Below, piece by piece: positions 8,609 through 15,890 of a stretch of 64,000 nt of DNA. This DNA comes from Bacillota bacterium (GTDB lineage: Bacteria > Bacillota > Clostridia > Christensenellales > CAG-138). Every line of letters starts with the position of its first letter. Within the stretch, counting starts at the first letter, position 1. The notes beneath the pieces were generated by a model. The model had not been told where the DNA came from and made no database searches. It worked only from the letters and a program-made list of their open reading frames with translations. The DNA is taken from the NCBI GenBank assembly GCA_023390655.1, contig JAEWCL010000017.1:37053-101052 (forward strand), in the 5' to 3' direction. The translations under genes and the position numbers were made by a program.

Positions 8609-9365
8609 AGCAAAAGGGATTACCATGCGCTTTGGCGGGCTTACCGCAGTCGATCAGGTCAGCTTTTCTGTAGAGCAGGGGCAGGTAGTCAGCATCATCG
8701 GTCCAAACGGCGCAGGCAAGACCACCATATTCAATATCCTAACGGGCATCTATCCGGGGCATGAAGGAGAGATTTTATTTGACGGCGTGCGCCTCAACGG
8801 CAAATCCCCGCAGGAGATCGTGCACCTTGGCATTTCACGTACATTCCAAAATATCCGCCTGTTTTCCGATATGCGGGTGGTAGAGAACGTACTCGTCGGC
8901 GCGCATGTTCACACGGAATATAGCTTTTTTGATGCATTATTCCGCAGCAAACATTTTTTGCGTGAAGAGCACAAGGCAAAAGCGCGCGCGATGGAACTGT
9001 TAAAAGAAATCTCCCTTTCTGAGCGCACGCACGATTACGCAGACAGCCTTCCATACGGGGAACAGAGAAGGCTTGAAATTGCGCGCGCGATTGCGACGGG
9101 CGCGCGGCTGATCCTGCTTGATGAACCCGCTGCGGGCATGAACCCGCAGGAATCTGCTTCGCTCCGCCAGTTCATTCTAGAGCTTAAGCAGCAGGGCTTT
9201 ACCATACTGCTCATCGAACACGATATGAAGGTGGTCATGAACAGCTCCGATTATATCTATGTGATCGATTACGGCAAAAAGATCGCGGAAGGCACCCCAA
9301 GCGAAATCCTCAAAAACGAGCGGGTAACAAAAGCGTATCTGGGGGAGGGACGGGCAAATGCTTGA
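8595..9365 (+). CDS. livG: Branched-chain amino-acid-type ABC transporter ATPase LivG
   Basis: First ATPase, 256 residues. Walker A is GPNGAGKTT and Walker B/D-loop is LILLDEPAAGMNPQES. The signature position reads LPYGEQRRLEIARAIA, where LivG proteins characteristically carry YGEQRR-type sequence in place of LSGGQ. The family-specific insert after GISRTFQNIRLF is present. The ATG at 8595 follows AGGAGG; an in-frame start 30 bases upstream lies inside livM without a ribosome site. The 3' end overlaps livF by 8 bases. Confidence 0.92.
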   Translation: MPLLEAKGITMRFGGLTAVDQVSFSVEQGQVVSIIGPNGAGKTTIFNILTGIYPGHEGEILFDGVRLNGKSPQEIVHLGISRTFQNIRLFSDMRVVENVLVGAHVHTEYSFFDALFRSKHFLREEHKAKARAMELLKEISLSERTHDYADSLPYGEQRRLEIARAIATGARLILLDEPAAGMNPQESASLRQFILELKQQGFTILLIEHDMKVVMNSSDYIYVIDYGKKIAEGTPSEILKNERVTKAYLGEGRANA

Positions 9366-10116
9366 AATTAGAGATCTTAACACCAGATATGGCAGCATCC
9401 ATGCGTTAAAGGGCATCAGCATGTATGTCAATCAGGGGGAAATTGTAAGCCTCATCGGCTCCAACGGCGCGGGGAAAAGTACGTTGCTCGCTTCCATTAC
9501 CGGTCTTGTTCGGGCGGCCTCCGGCTCAATCCTATTTGAAGGCGTTGAAATCGTACGCTTGCCGCAGAGCGCCATTGTGAAAAGGGGGATCATACTCTGC
9601 CCGGAGGGGCGCGAGGTGTTCCCGCGTTTGACGGTGGAAGAAAACCTGCGCCTGGGCGCATATATCCGTAAGGACAAGGCGGAAATCAAAGCCTCTTTTG
9701 AGGAGGCGTATACGCTCTTTCCAAGGCTTGCGGAACGGCAAAAACAGCTTGCGGGCACGCTTTCAGGCGGGGAACAGCAAATGCTTGCCATTGCCCGTGC
9801 GCTCATGGGAAAGCCGAGGCTGCTGCTGTTGGATGAACCGTCCCTAGGCCTTGCACCCAATCTGGTGGAATTGATATTTGACCTGATTGAAACCATCAAC
9901 AGGCGGGGCATGACAGTGCTGCTCATTGAACAAAACGCCAATATGGCGCTGCAGATTGCATCCCGCGCCTATGTGCTTGAAACCGGAACCGTCCGGTTGT
10001 CCGGGGAGGCGCGGCATCTTCGCAACAACGCGGAGGTACAAAAAGCCTATCTTGGTGAAATCGAAGGAACACTCGACGAGCTTGCGCTGCAATCTTTGGA
10101 TTCTGCGGCAAATTGA
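9358..10116 (+). CDS. livF: Branched-chain amino-acid-type ABC transporter ATPase LivF
   Basis: Second ATPase, 252 residues. Walker A is GSNGAGKST, the signature LSGGEQQMLAIARALMG, Walker B LLLDEPSLGLAPNLV and the switch His region VLLIEQNANMAL, all diagnostic of LivF. It closes the transport part of the operon and is followed 23 bp later by the ATC-hydrolase gene, with its own AAAGGAGA site and no terminator between. That gene is therefore probably co-transcribed. Confidence 0.92.
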   Translation: MLEIRDLNTRYGSIHALKGISMYVNQGEIVSLIGSNGAGKSTLLASITGLVRAASGSILFEGVEIVRLPQSAIVKRGIILCPEGREVFPRLTVEENLRLGAYIRKDKAEIKASFEEAYTLFPRLAERQKQLAGTLSGGEQQMLAIARALMGKPRLLLLDEPSLGLAPNLVELIFDLIETINRRGMTVLLIEQNANMALQIASRAYVLETGTVRLSGEARHLRNNAEVQKAYLGEIEGTLDELALQSLDSAAN

Positions 10117-10139
10117 TTTATAAATAAAGGAGACAGATT

Positions 10140-10622
10140 ATGATTACCAATACGCCGACCTTAAATGAACCCCATATCGAAGACCTGCGCGCAGCCATCG
10201 AGCACCGCGCAACGTGGTTTGCGCTGCTCATTGAGGAGGCCGAAAAGCGCGGCCTCGATATCGGGTTTGCGCGGGACGCCATCTTTCACTGCGGATGTTT
10301 TCACGGGGATGTGAAATTCCCCCGGACGGATGACCTTAAGACCTTTGCGGACGCGTTTGCATCTGAAAATACGAAGAAGATTTTCGAAATGGAGCCCAAG
10401 GTAGATGGCAACGAGTTTACGGTTTCCTTCCACTATTGCCCGCTTGTTGCCGCATGGCAAAAGCTTGGGATTCCGGAAGAAAAAATCAAGGAACTCTGCG
10501 ATGTCGCCATGGATGGGGATCGCGGTATCCTAAGCCGTTATGAAGGGTTTACCTTTGAGCTTGGTGACACCATTGCCAAGGGCGCAAAAACCTGTGGAAT
10601 TCGCATTACAAAGGTGGACTGA
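10140..10622 (+). CDS. L-2-amino-thiazoline-4-carboxylic acid hydrolase family protein
   Basis: Cytoplasmic protein of 160 residues that I assign to the ATC-hydrolase family (PF14196) from its overall pattern. The evidence is the Cys-containing HCGCFHGDVKF segment (about residues 43-53), the FHYCPLVAAWQKLG segment (about 99-112) and the usual length. The named reaction opens L-2-amino-thiazoline-4-carboxylate on the way to L-cysteine; most clostridial members are uncharacterised, so the true substrate is open. It is last in the Liv-type importer operon, which suggests it acts on the imported compound. A hairpin and then a cysteine desulfurase gene follow. Confidence 0.72.
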   Translation: MITNTPTLNEPHIEDLRAAIEHRATWFALLIEEAEKRGLDIGFARDAIFHCGCFHGDVKFPRTDDLKTFADAFASENTKKIFEMEPKVDGNEFTVSFHYCPLVAAWQKLGIPEEKIKELCDVAMDGDRGILSRYEGFTFELGDTIAKGAKTCGIRITKVD

Positions 10623-10670
10623 CCCTGTACAAGCGGGCGTTCTGCCGTTATACTGAAAGAAGGAAAAAGA

Positions 10671-10703
10671 GCCCCGCCGCAATTCTTTGCGGCGGGGCCG
10701 TTT
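10671..10703 (+). terminator. GC-rich hairpin after the importer operon, weak U-tract
   Basis: GCCCCGCCGC (10671-10680) pairs with GCGGCGGGGC (10689-10698) across an 8-base loop. Only three T follow after CG, so termination may be partial and let transcription run into the desulfurase gene, whose AAGGAGA site starts immediately after. Confidence 0.6.
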
Positions 10704-10727
10704 AAGGAGAAGGCACATTTTACCGCA

Positions 10728-11855
10728 ATGATCTATTTGGACTATGCAGCCAATACCCCTGTGCGCGAAGAAGTGCTCACAGCATTTGTGGAGACGGCAA
10801 AAGCTTACCCAGCGAACCCTAACAGCCCGCACGCTTGGGGCAGGGACGCGGAGGAACGCCTGAACAAAAGCACGGCGCATCTGCTGGCCCTTTTGGGCTT
10901 ATCCGATAGGGAGCTCATTTATACTTCGGGTGCGACGGAAGCCAACAATCTTGCCATCAAAGGCGCTGCACAGTATCATAGGGGGCGCGGAAAACATATC
11001 ATCACTACGTTCCTCGAGCATTCTTCCGTGCACGGTGCTTTTGGCGCGCTGCAGGCTGCGGGCTATGAGGTGGAGTATGTCAATTTGCTGCCAGACGGCA
11101 GCATTGACCTTGACCATTTGGGTACGCTCATCCGTCCGGATACCGTGCTTGTTTCCTGCTGCTATGTGGACAGCGAGCTTGGCACCATACAAAAGATCAG
11201 TAAAATCGGCGCATTTCTAAAAGAACGCCAGCCCAATGCGGTGTTTCATGTGGACGCCACGCAGGCAGTGGGGAAACTGCCTGTTGCGCTGCAGGAGGCG
11301 GATTTGATCAGCTTTGCCGCGCATAAGTTCTACGGCCTTAACGGCGTAGGCGCGCTGATCAAGCGGCAGGAAGCGATGCTTGAATCCCAGATGCATGGCG
11401 GGCTGAGCACAACGCCTTATCGGAGCGGCTCGCCAGCGCTTGCGCTTGCCGTTTCCATGGAGGAAGCGCTCGCCCTTGCGGTTGGGGAATTGGAAGAAAA
11501 CCTGAAGCGCGCGCGGGCATTCAATGCAATGATGCGCGCGCATTTGGGCCGGTATGAGGATGTTGTGATCAACAGTCCAAAGGACGCGCTGACTTTTATC
11601 CTTAACGTCAGCATCCCCGGGCGGGATGCGCCGCAGTTTTTACAGGCGCTTGAGCGAAAGGGCTTTGCGCTTTCTGGAAAATCCGCCTGCACCGCGCCGA
11701 AATCCGTCTCGCGGCCGGTATTTGCCTTGACAAAGGACCGCAAGCTTGCGCTTTCCACGCTGCGCATCAGTTTGGGACGGTGGACGACAGAGGAAGAGAT
11801 CCGCTTGTTTTTGCAGGCATTTGATACATGCTACCGTGAGATTGGGAGGAAATAG
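10728..11855 (+). CDS. Cysteine desulfurase (NifS/IscS family)
   Basis: PLP enzyme of 375 residues that removes sulfur from L-cysteine as a protein-bound persulfide. The N-terminus MIYLDYAANTPVREEV is typical. PLP lies on the Lys of SFAAHKFYGLNGVGALIK (about residue 200). The persulfide Cys is in SGKSACTAPKS (about residue 322), within a short group II-like active-site loop. The nearest start is an ATG 17-18 bases from AAGGAGA, a long but usable spacing. The next gene, a TtcA-like tRNA thiolase, begins directly after the stop codon, so this desulfurase is probably its sulfur donor; a general Fe-S role is also possible. Confidence 0.9.
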   Translation: MIYLDYAANTPVREEVLTAFVETAKAYPANPNSPHAWGRDAEERLNKSTAHLLALLGLSDRELIYTSGATEANNLAIKGAAQYHRGRGKHIITTFLEHSSVHGAFGALQAAGYEVEYVNLLPDGSIDLDHLGTLIRPDTVLVSCCYVDSELGTIQKISKIGAFLKERQPNAVFHVDATQAVGKLPVALQEADLISFAAHKFYGLNGVGALIKRQEAMLESQMHGGLSTTPYRSGSPALALAVSMEEALALAVGELEENLKRARAFNAMMRAHLGRYEDVVINSPKDALTFILNVSIPGRDAPQFLQALERKGFALSGKSACTAPKSVSRPVFALTKDRKLALSTLRISLGRWTTEEEIRLFLQAFDTCYREIGRK

Positions 11856-12707
11856 ATGGACAGGCTGCAGGAAATGGAACGGAGCATTATCAAGAAGTTC
11901 CGCAAGGAAATCTGGAGCAACTTCGCTTTTGGCGTTGGCCGCTATCAACTGATACAGGAAAACGATAAAATTGCCGTGTGCATTTCCGGCGGCAAGGACT
12001 CGATGCTCATGGCAAAATGCATGCAGGAAATCCAGCGCCATGGCCGCGTGCCGTTTGAACTGGAGTTCCTTGTGATGGACCCCGGCTACAACCGGGAAAA
12101 CCGGCGGCGCGTGGAGGACAACGCGGCAATTTTAGGCCTTCCTATCCGCGTTTTTGAAACGGATATTTTCGATATCGTAGCGGATGAAGAGAAATCTCCC
12201 TGCTATTTATGCGCGCGGATGCGGCGCGGCGCGCTCTACAGCCGCGCGCAGGCGCTTGGGTGCAATAAGATCGCGCTTGGGCACCATTTTGACGATGTGA
12301 TTGAAACCATACTCATGAGCATGCTCTATGGTGGTCAGGTACGCACCATGATGCCCAAGCTCCACAGCACCAATTATCCCGGCATGCAATTGATCCGGCC
12401 CATGTATCTTGTCAAGGAGGAGCATATCCGCCAGTGGTGCAGATACAATGAGCTCCAGTTTATCCAGTGCGCCTGCCGGTTTACCGAAAACTGCGTCCTT
12501 GGGGATAACGGCGGCGGAGGAAAACGGCAGGAGATGAAGGAGCTCATTAAAAGCTTCCGCAAAATCAACCCGAAGATCGAACAGAACATATTTGCAAGCG
12601 TAGAGAACATCAACCTTGCCACCATCATCAGCTACCGGGATGAAACCGGCGTCCACAGCTTTCTGGACGGTTATGATGCACGGACAGGCGGCGAGGATGT
12701 AGAGTAA
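11856..12707 (+). CDS. TtcA-like tRNA 2-thiocytidine biosynthesis protein (PP-loop ATPase)
   Basis: ATP-pyrophosphatase of 283 residues, predicted to adenylate a tRNA cytidine and insert sulfur (s2C32). The PP-loop is CISGGKDSM (about residues 43-51). The CYLCARMRRGALY motif (Cys near 114 and 117) matches the Fe-S-binding CxxC of TtcA, a later Cys-rich segment QCACRFTENC may supply the third ligand, and GHHFDDVIETILM is the second family motif. It starts with no gap after the cysteine desulfurase, forming a sulfur-relay pair. The TtcA/TtuA superfamily is clear; the exact nucleotide target is inferred. Confidence 0.82.
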   Translation: MDRLQEMERSIIKKFRKEIWSNFAFGVGRYQLIQENDKIAVCISGGKDSMLMAKCMQEIQRHGRVPFELEFLVMDPGYNRENRRRVEDNAAILGLPIRVFETDIFDIVADEEKSPCYLCARMRRGALYSRAQALGCNKIALGHHFDDVIETILMSMLYGGQVRTMMPKLHSTNYPGMQLIRPMYLVKEEHIRQWCRYNELQFIQCACRFTENCVLGDNGGGGKRQEMKELIKSFRKINPKIEQNIFASVENINLATIISYRDETGVHSFLDGYDARTGGEDVE

Positions 12708-12748
12708 AAAAAACAGGCTGCGGCAAGATTGCCGCAGCCTGTTTTTTT
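12706..12748. terminator. Bidirectional terminator
   Basis: AACAGGCTGCGGCA (12712-12725) and TGCCGCAGCCTGTT (12730-12743) form a perfect 14-bp stem with loop AGAT. It is flanked by an A-run on the left and a T-run on the right, and serves both convergent genes. Confidence 0.93.
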
Positions 12749-12756
12749 CAACCATA

Positions 12757-13416
12757 CTATTTTACCTGGAATATCATGGAGCGCTGGAATTCTCCGTCAA
12801 GTGAAATGTCCACGCGATAATTCCCTTCCGGGAAGCCGGTATCCGGCATGGTGAGGTTGAAGGCGACATATTGGCTGGTTTCGGTGGTAGCAATCTCCGC
12901 CGTACCGATTTTATGTTCTTCATTCTCATATATCCAACCGGCGCTCACAAGCGTTCCTTCCGGCGCATTTTTCACCAGCATCGTCGCATAGACGATTGGC
13001 GCGTCTGTTGCAAACACATCGGTTTTGATGGTGGGAGAAAGAAGCACGGGATCCACTTCAGAGGCCATGGCAAACTCGCTCAGGTTTGCGGTAGAGAAGC
13101 TGACCTTTCCGCCGCCGTTTAATGCAAGCAATGTGATAAGGCCTGCGGCAAGCAGCAGCGCAATCAGCAATGCAATCAGCCAGCCTTTGCCCTTGTTCGG
13201 TTTAACGGATGGTTGCGCGGCAGCATTCGTGTATGTGGAAGAATAGGCGGGCGCGCCATAACTGGAAACCGGAGGAAGCTGTGCGCCGGGAGCCTGTTGT
13301 ACATGCGTGCCTTCCTGCGCGGATTGCAAGGGCGCGCCGCAGGAGGCGCAGAAGTGACCCGGCGTTGTAACAGGCGCGCCGCAGGAGGCACAGAATTTTG
13401 GGGTTGATTCAATCAT
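12757..13416 (-). CDS. Zinc-ribbon, single-pass membrane protein of unknown function
   Basis: Protein of 219 residues. Two short zinc-ribbon halves at the N-terminus (KFCASCGAPVTTPGHFCASCG, about residues 7-27) are joined by a Pro/Gln/Ala-rich linker to one membrane helix (about residues 77-98, GWLIALLIALLLAAGLITLL). An extracytoplasmic domain of about 120 residues looks beta-rich and Ig-like, ending SMIFQVK. The ATG at 13414-13416 follows AAAGGAGGAT; the longer reading frame upstream has no ribosome site. Such cytosolic zinc ribbon/TM/outer domain proteins are frequent in Clostridia, but no function is known to me. It is a single-gene unit, convergent with ttcA. Confidence 0.8.
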   Translation of the reverse strand: MIESTPKFCASCGAPVTTPGHFCASCGAPLQSAQEGTHVQQAPGAQLPPVSSYGAPAYSSTYTNAAAQPSVKPNKGKGWLIALLIALLLAAGLITLLALNGGGKVSFSTANLSEFAMASEVDPVLLSPTIKTDVFATDAPIVYATMLVKNAPEGTLVSAGWIYENEEHKIGTAEIATTETSQYVAFNLTMPDTGFPEGNYRVDISLDGEFQRSMIFQVK

Positions 13417-13531
13417 AAAAATCCTCCTTTTTGCCGCGTTTTTCTTACTATATTCATAAGCAGCTATTCTATGATCAAGCAAAAGATATGAAAAAGCGGC
13501 AGATTGAGCAAGCCCTTCGCCGAAGAGACGA

Positions 13532-13931
13532 TCAACGCTTTGCGCTGCGCATGCCTTTTCTTTTGATGACGGCATCGTCCATTAGCAGGCGCTGATAGGC
13601 TTCGCTTTCCATCGCATAGAGGGCAATCTTGCCGTCGGCGTAGCAGTGGATGCCTCAACCGTACTTTTTCGGCAGCAGGGAAGCGCGCAGACAGGCTTTG
13701 GGTGTGGAGAAGAAAGCACCCTACATCGCCTTGCGGTGTTCTGTATCCTGCGGGATATTATTCTGGATACAGTAAACAGAAAATAAAAGTTCCTCCTCGG
13801 TCAGCCGGTAAGGCGCGCCGCTGATGAGGCGGTATTGGATGTACGCAACGGCCGCGCATTGGCTGCGGAACAGCGCTTTGACGCAACGGGCAGTCCTCCG
13901 AAACGGTAATGAGCGTCTGAACATATCCCAT
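13532..13931 (-). pseudogene. Decayed DUF6157-like gene (one frameshift, two nonsense codons)
   Basis: Reading the minus strand from an ATG at 13931 (AGGAG site just upstream) gives MGYVQTLITVSEDCPLRQSA, the start of a small family I recognise as DUF6157-like. After a frameshift at about 13860-13880 the next frame continues VAYIQYRLISGAPYRLTEEE, then LLFSVYCIQNNIPQ. A TAG interrupts at 13721-13723, and the frame resumes with KACLRASLLPKKYG. A TGA stands where the family has Trp (RYGWG-type motif), followed by IHCYADGKIALYAMESEAYQ and GMRSAKR before the stop at 13532-13534. The total span of about 133 codons equals an intact member. Three lesions make function very unlikely; the DUF number is from memory. 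Confidence 0.75.
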
Positions 13932-14008
13932 AATAAGACTCCTCTGGTATGACGAACGGGATGTTGATAGGATGCCGCATGCCGTTAAGCCTCATGTAAA
14001 TAGAACAA

Positions 14009-14036
14009 CGCCCTGCCGCGTTTGAAGGGCAGGGCG
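14009..14036 (-). terminator. Hairpin after vanW gene
   Basis: CGCCCTGCC (14009-14017) pairs with GGCAGGGCG (14028-14036). On the minus strand it is followed by TTGTTCTA, a weak T-tract, 9 bp after the stop codon. Confidence 0.6.
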
Positions 14037-14045
14037 GAAACGGTG

Positions 14046-15584
14046 TTACATATTCGGTATGCTGGGGCCGATGATGGTCTCCCCGGCATATGCCCGGTAT
14101 ATGGTCTTTGCAACGGGAACCGTCTTTACCGCAACGCCATTTTTGAGGTAGGTTGCGTAGGACTGCCAGATAGAGCCGGATTTACGCGCCACGAACACTT
14201 CCTTATAGCCCATAGGCTTCGTCGGATCCACTGTATATTTCATGGGGCCGGAGGGAGAGACGCCGCCGACGTGTTTTGAAGAAAGACGGATTTCATCATA
14301 TTCTTTCGGAAGCGGCGCGCCGTAGAGTTCAAAATGGATGGTTTTGTCGCTGTCGTCCACCCAAGCAAAGATATAAACCGGGGCATTTGTATTGTTCTTC
14401 CACTGGAAGTCAATGCGTCCGCTGTCGATCGTGGCGTCAAGACCGCCGTCCACATAGGATAGACGCCCGGAATGCGCCTGCCGGTAAACAATCTCAAGGT
14501 CCGCCTTCAGTACGCTTAAGTACATGGTCGTAGAAACCTGGCATACGCCGCCGCCTGCCTGGTCTTCCGTACGCCCCTGCACGATGGCGGGGGCAGGCTT
14601 CCAGCCTCCGCCATAGGTACGGTGGCCCAAGGTATCGTTGGTGGAGAATACCTCGCCCGGTTGCAGCACGGTGCCATTGATAAGGCCGACCGCCTTTTTG
14701 ATGTTGTACACGCGCGTACCGCGGTTGTACGGGGACTTATTAAAGGAGGTCTTTGAGCTTGCACGCAGCACAACCTGCTGTTGAATATCCGCGAGCGTCA
14801 CTTTGGCTTCAAGCGCTTCCACAGGAATTTCTGCATCGGCATATTCTCCGCTTTGCGCCATGGCAAGGAGCGTTTGCGTGAGGGTTTCTTTATCAACCTC
14901 GTATCCGTCCTGATCCGGCTCATAACGGAACCGCTGCTCGGGCGTGGTGGAAGCGGCAGCCTTTACATACGCATCCTTTTTCTTTTCTGCTTCCGTCACT
15001 GCGGATTTGTCAATGAGTATATGAAACTGCGCGTCCACGGCAGGAACGTCGATTTCCTTTGCAAGGGAAGCCACAAAAGCGGAAACAGCCCCTGCATCCG
15101 GCGCGCCGGTCGTCGTAAAGGCGGCTTTATTAACTCGGATGCTTTCAAGCTCCGCCTGCAGTTCATCTAAGGAGCCGTCTCTCGCTAAAGAAAAAGCTTC
15201 CTCCAGCACGGCTTCGGTATCAAACTTTATTTGAAATGCGTCTGCATTTACAGGATAGTCTTTGCCGTCATAGGTAAGACGGAAAGAGATTGTTTGAAGC
15301 TGTTCCTGCTGCGCCGCCTCCACAGCCGCGCGCGCTTCGTCTCTTGTCATCCCGCCTACGGAAACGGCGTCGATCATCACGCCGTCGGGCAGCACAGGGG
15401 AGTTGATGATACTCAAGCGCAGCGCTTCATCCTGTTCCAGCTTTTGCTGATGCTGATACAGTAAGCCCGCAATAATCCCGGCGATGACAACGAGTGCCGC
15501 AAGCACGATCCATATCACACGCGACTTTCCGGCAGGCTTGATTTCAGCAGATTCAGGGTTCACAGGAAGATTGGTTTCGCTCAT
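14046..15584 (-). CDS. VanW-domain membrane-anchored protein
   Basis: Envelope protein of 512 residues. It has a short cytoplasmic tail, one membrane helix (about residues 24-45, IWIVLAALVVIAGIIAGLLY) and repeated peptidoglycan-binding-like modules (PF12229 type) over roughly residues 60-270. The VanW domain follows at about 280-430 (LQPGEVFSTNDTLGHRTYGG, QAGGGVCQVSTTMY), with a short beta C-terminal segment. VanW was named from a vancomycin-resistance cluster, but most clostridial members are housekeeping wall proteins and no resistance genes lie nearby. The start ATG follows AAAGGAG. A TTTACA-17-TATAAT promoter lies about 80-105 bp upstream. Confidence 0.88.
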   Translation of the reverse strand: MSETNLPVNPESAEIKPAGKSRVIWIVLAALVVIAGIIAGLLYQHQQKLEQDEALRLSIINSPVLPDGVMIDAVSVGGMTRDEARAAVEAAQQEQLQTISFRLTYDGKDYPVNADAFQIKFDTEAVLEEAFSLARDGSLDELQAELESIRVNKAAFTTTGAPDAGAVSAFVASLAKEIDVPAVDAQFHILIDKSAVTEAEKKKDAYVKAAASTTPEQRFRYEPDQDGYEVDKETLTQTLLAMAQSGEYADAEIPVEALEAKVTLADIQQQVVLRASSKTSFNKSPYNRGTRVYNIKKAVGLINGTVLQPGEVFSTNDTLGHRTYGGGWKPAPAIVQGRTEDQAGGGVCQVSTTMYLSVLKADLEIVYRQAHSGRLSYVDGGLDATIDSGRIDFQWKNNTNAPVYIFAWVDDSDKTIHFELYGAPLPKEYDEIRLSSKHVGGVSPSGPMKYTVDPTKPMGYKEVFVARKSGSIWQSYATYLKNGVAVKTVPVAKTIYRAYAGETIIGPSIPNM

Positions 15585-15660
15585 ATCTATACTCCTTTAC
15601 GCATAAGCGGGCAAGGAAAGGCCCTCTCTGTATGCGGTTTTATTTATACAAATCATTTTT

Positions 15661-15689
15661 ATTATAATGTCGCTGTGCATGGGTGTAAA
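15661..15689 (-). promoter_or_regulatory. Promoter of the vanW-domain gene
   Basis: On the minus strand TTTACA (15689-15684) is exactly 17 bp before TATAAT (15666-15661), about 77 bp upstream of the start codon. It is divergent from the nadE promoter in the same 306-bp spacer. Confidence 0.75.
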
Positions 15690-15767
15690 CAAACAAACGA
15701 CAGAATTCCAAATCATTTGCAGCATCCCCGGCTGCCATAAGAAGCGGTTTATACGCCGTAACGCAGG

Positions 15768-15796
15768 TTGACGGTGATTATTCCGGGCAGTACAAT
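15768..15796 (+). promoter_or_regulatory. Promoter of nadE
   Basis: TTGACG (15768-15773), 17 bp, TACAAT (15791-15796), about 95 bp before the nadE ATG. The rest of the spacer between vanW and nadE (15585-15890) shows no gene or riboswitch that I recognise. Confidence 0.75.
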
Positions 15797-15890
15797 ACTC
15801 TCATAGTAAAAAGCGCCATAAAAGGGTAATCTAAGCACCGGCGGCTTTGAAACATCGCGGCCTGTTGTTTAGCACAAGTTGGAGGAAGCA

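Noticed and set aside
13532..13931. TGA read as Trp (recoding) in the DUF6157-like gene
   Set aside because: TGA is used as a normal stop by many intact genes here (for example the ABC ATPase ending at 3794 and livH ending at 7586), and the gene also has a TAG and a frameshift.
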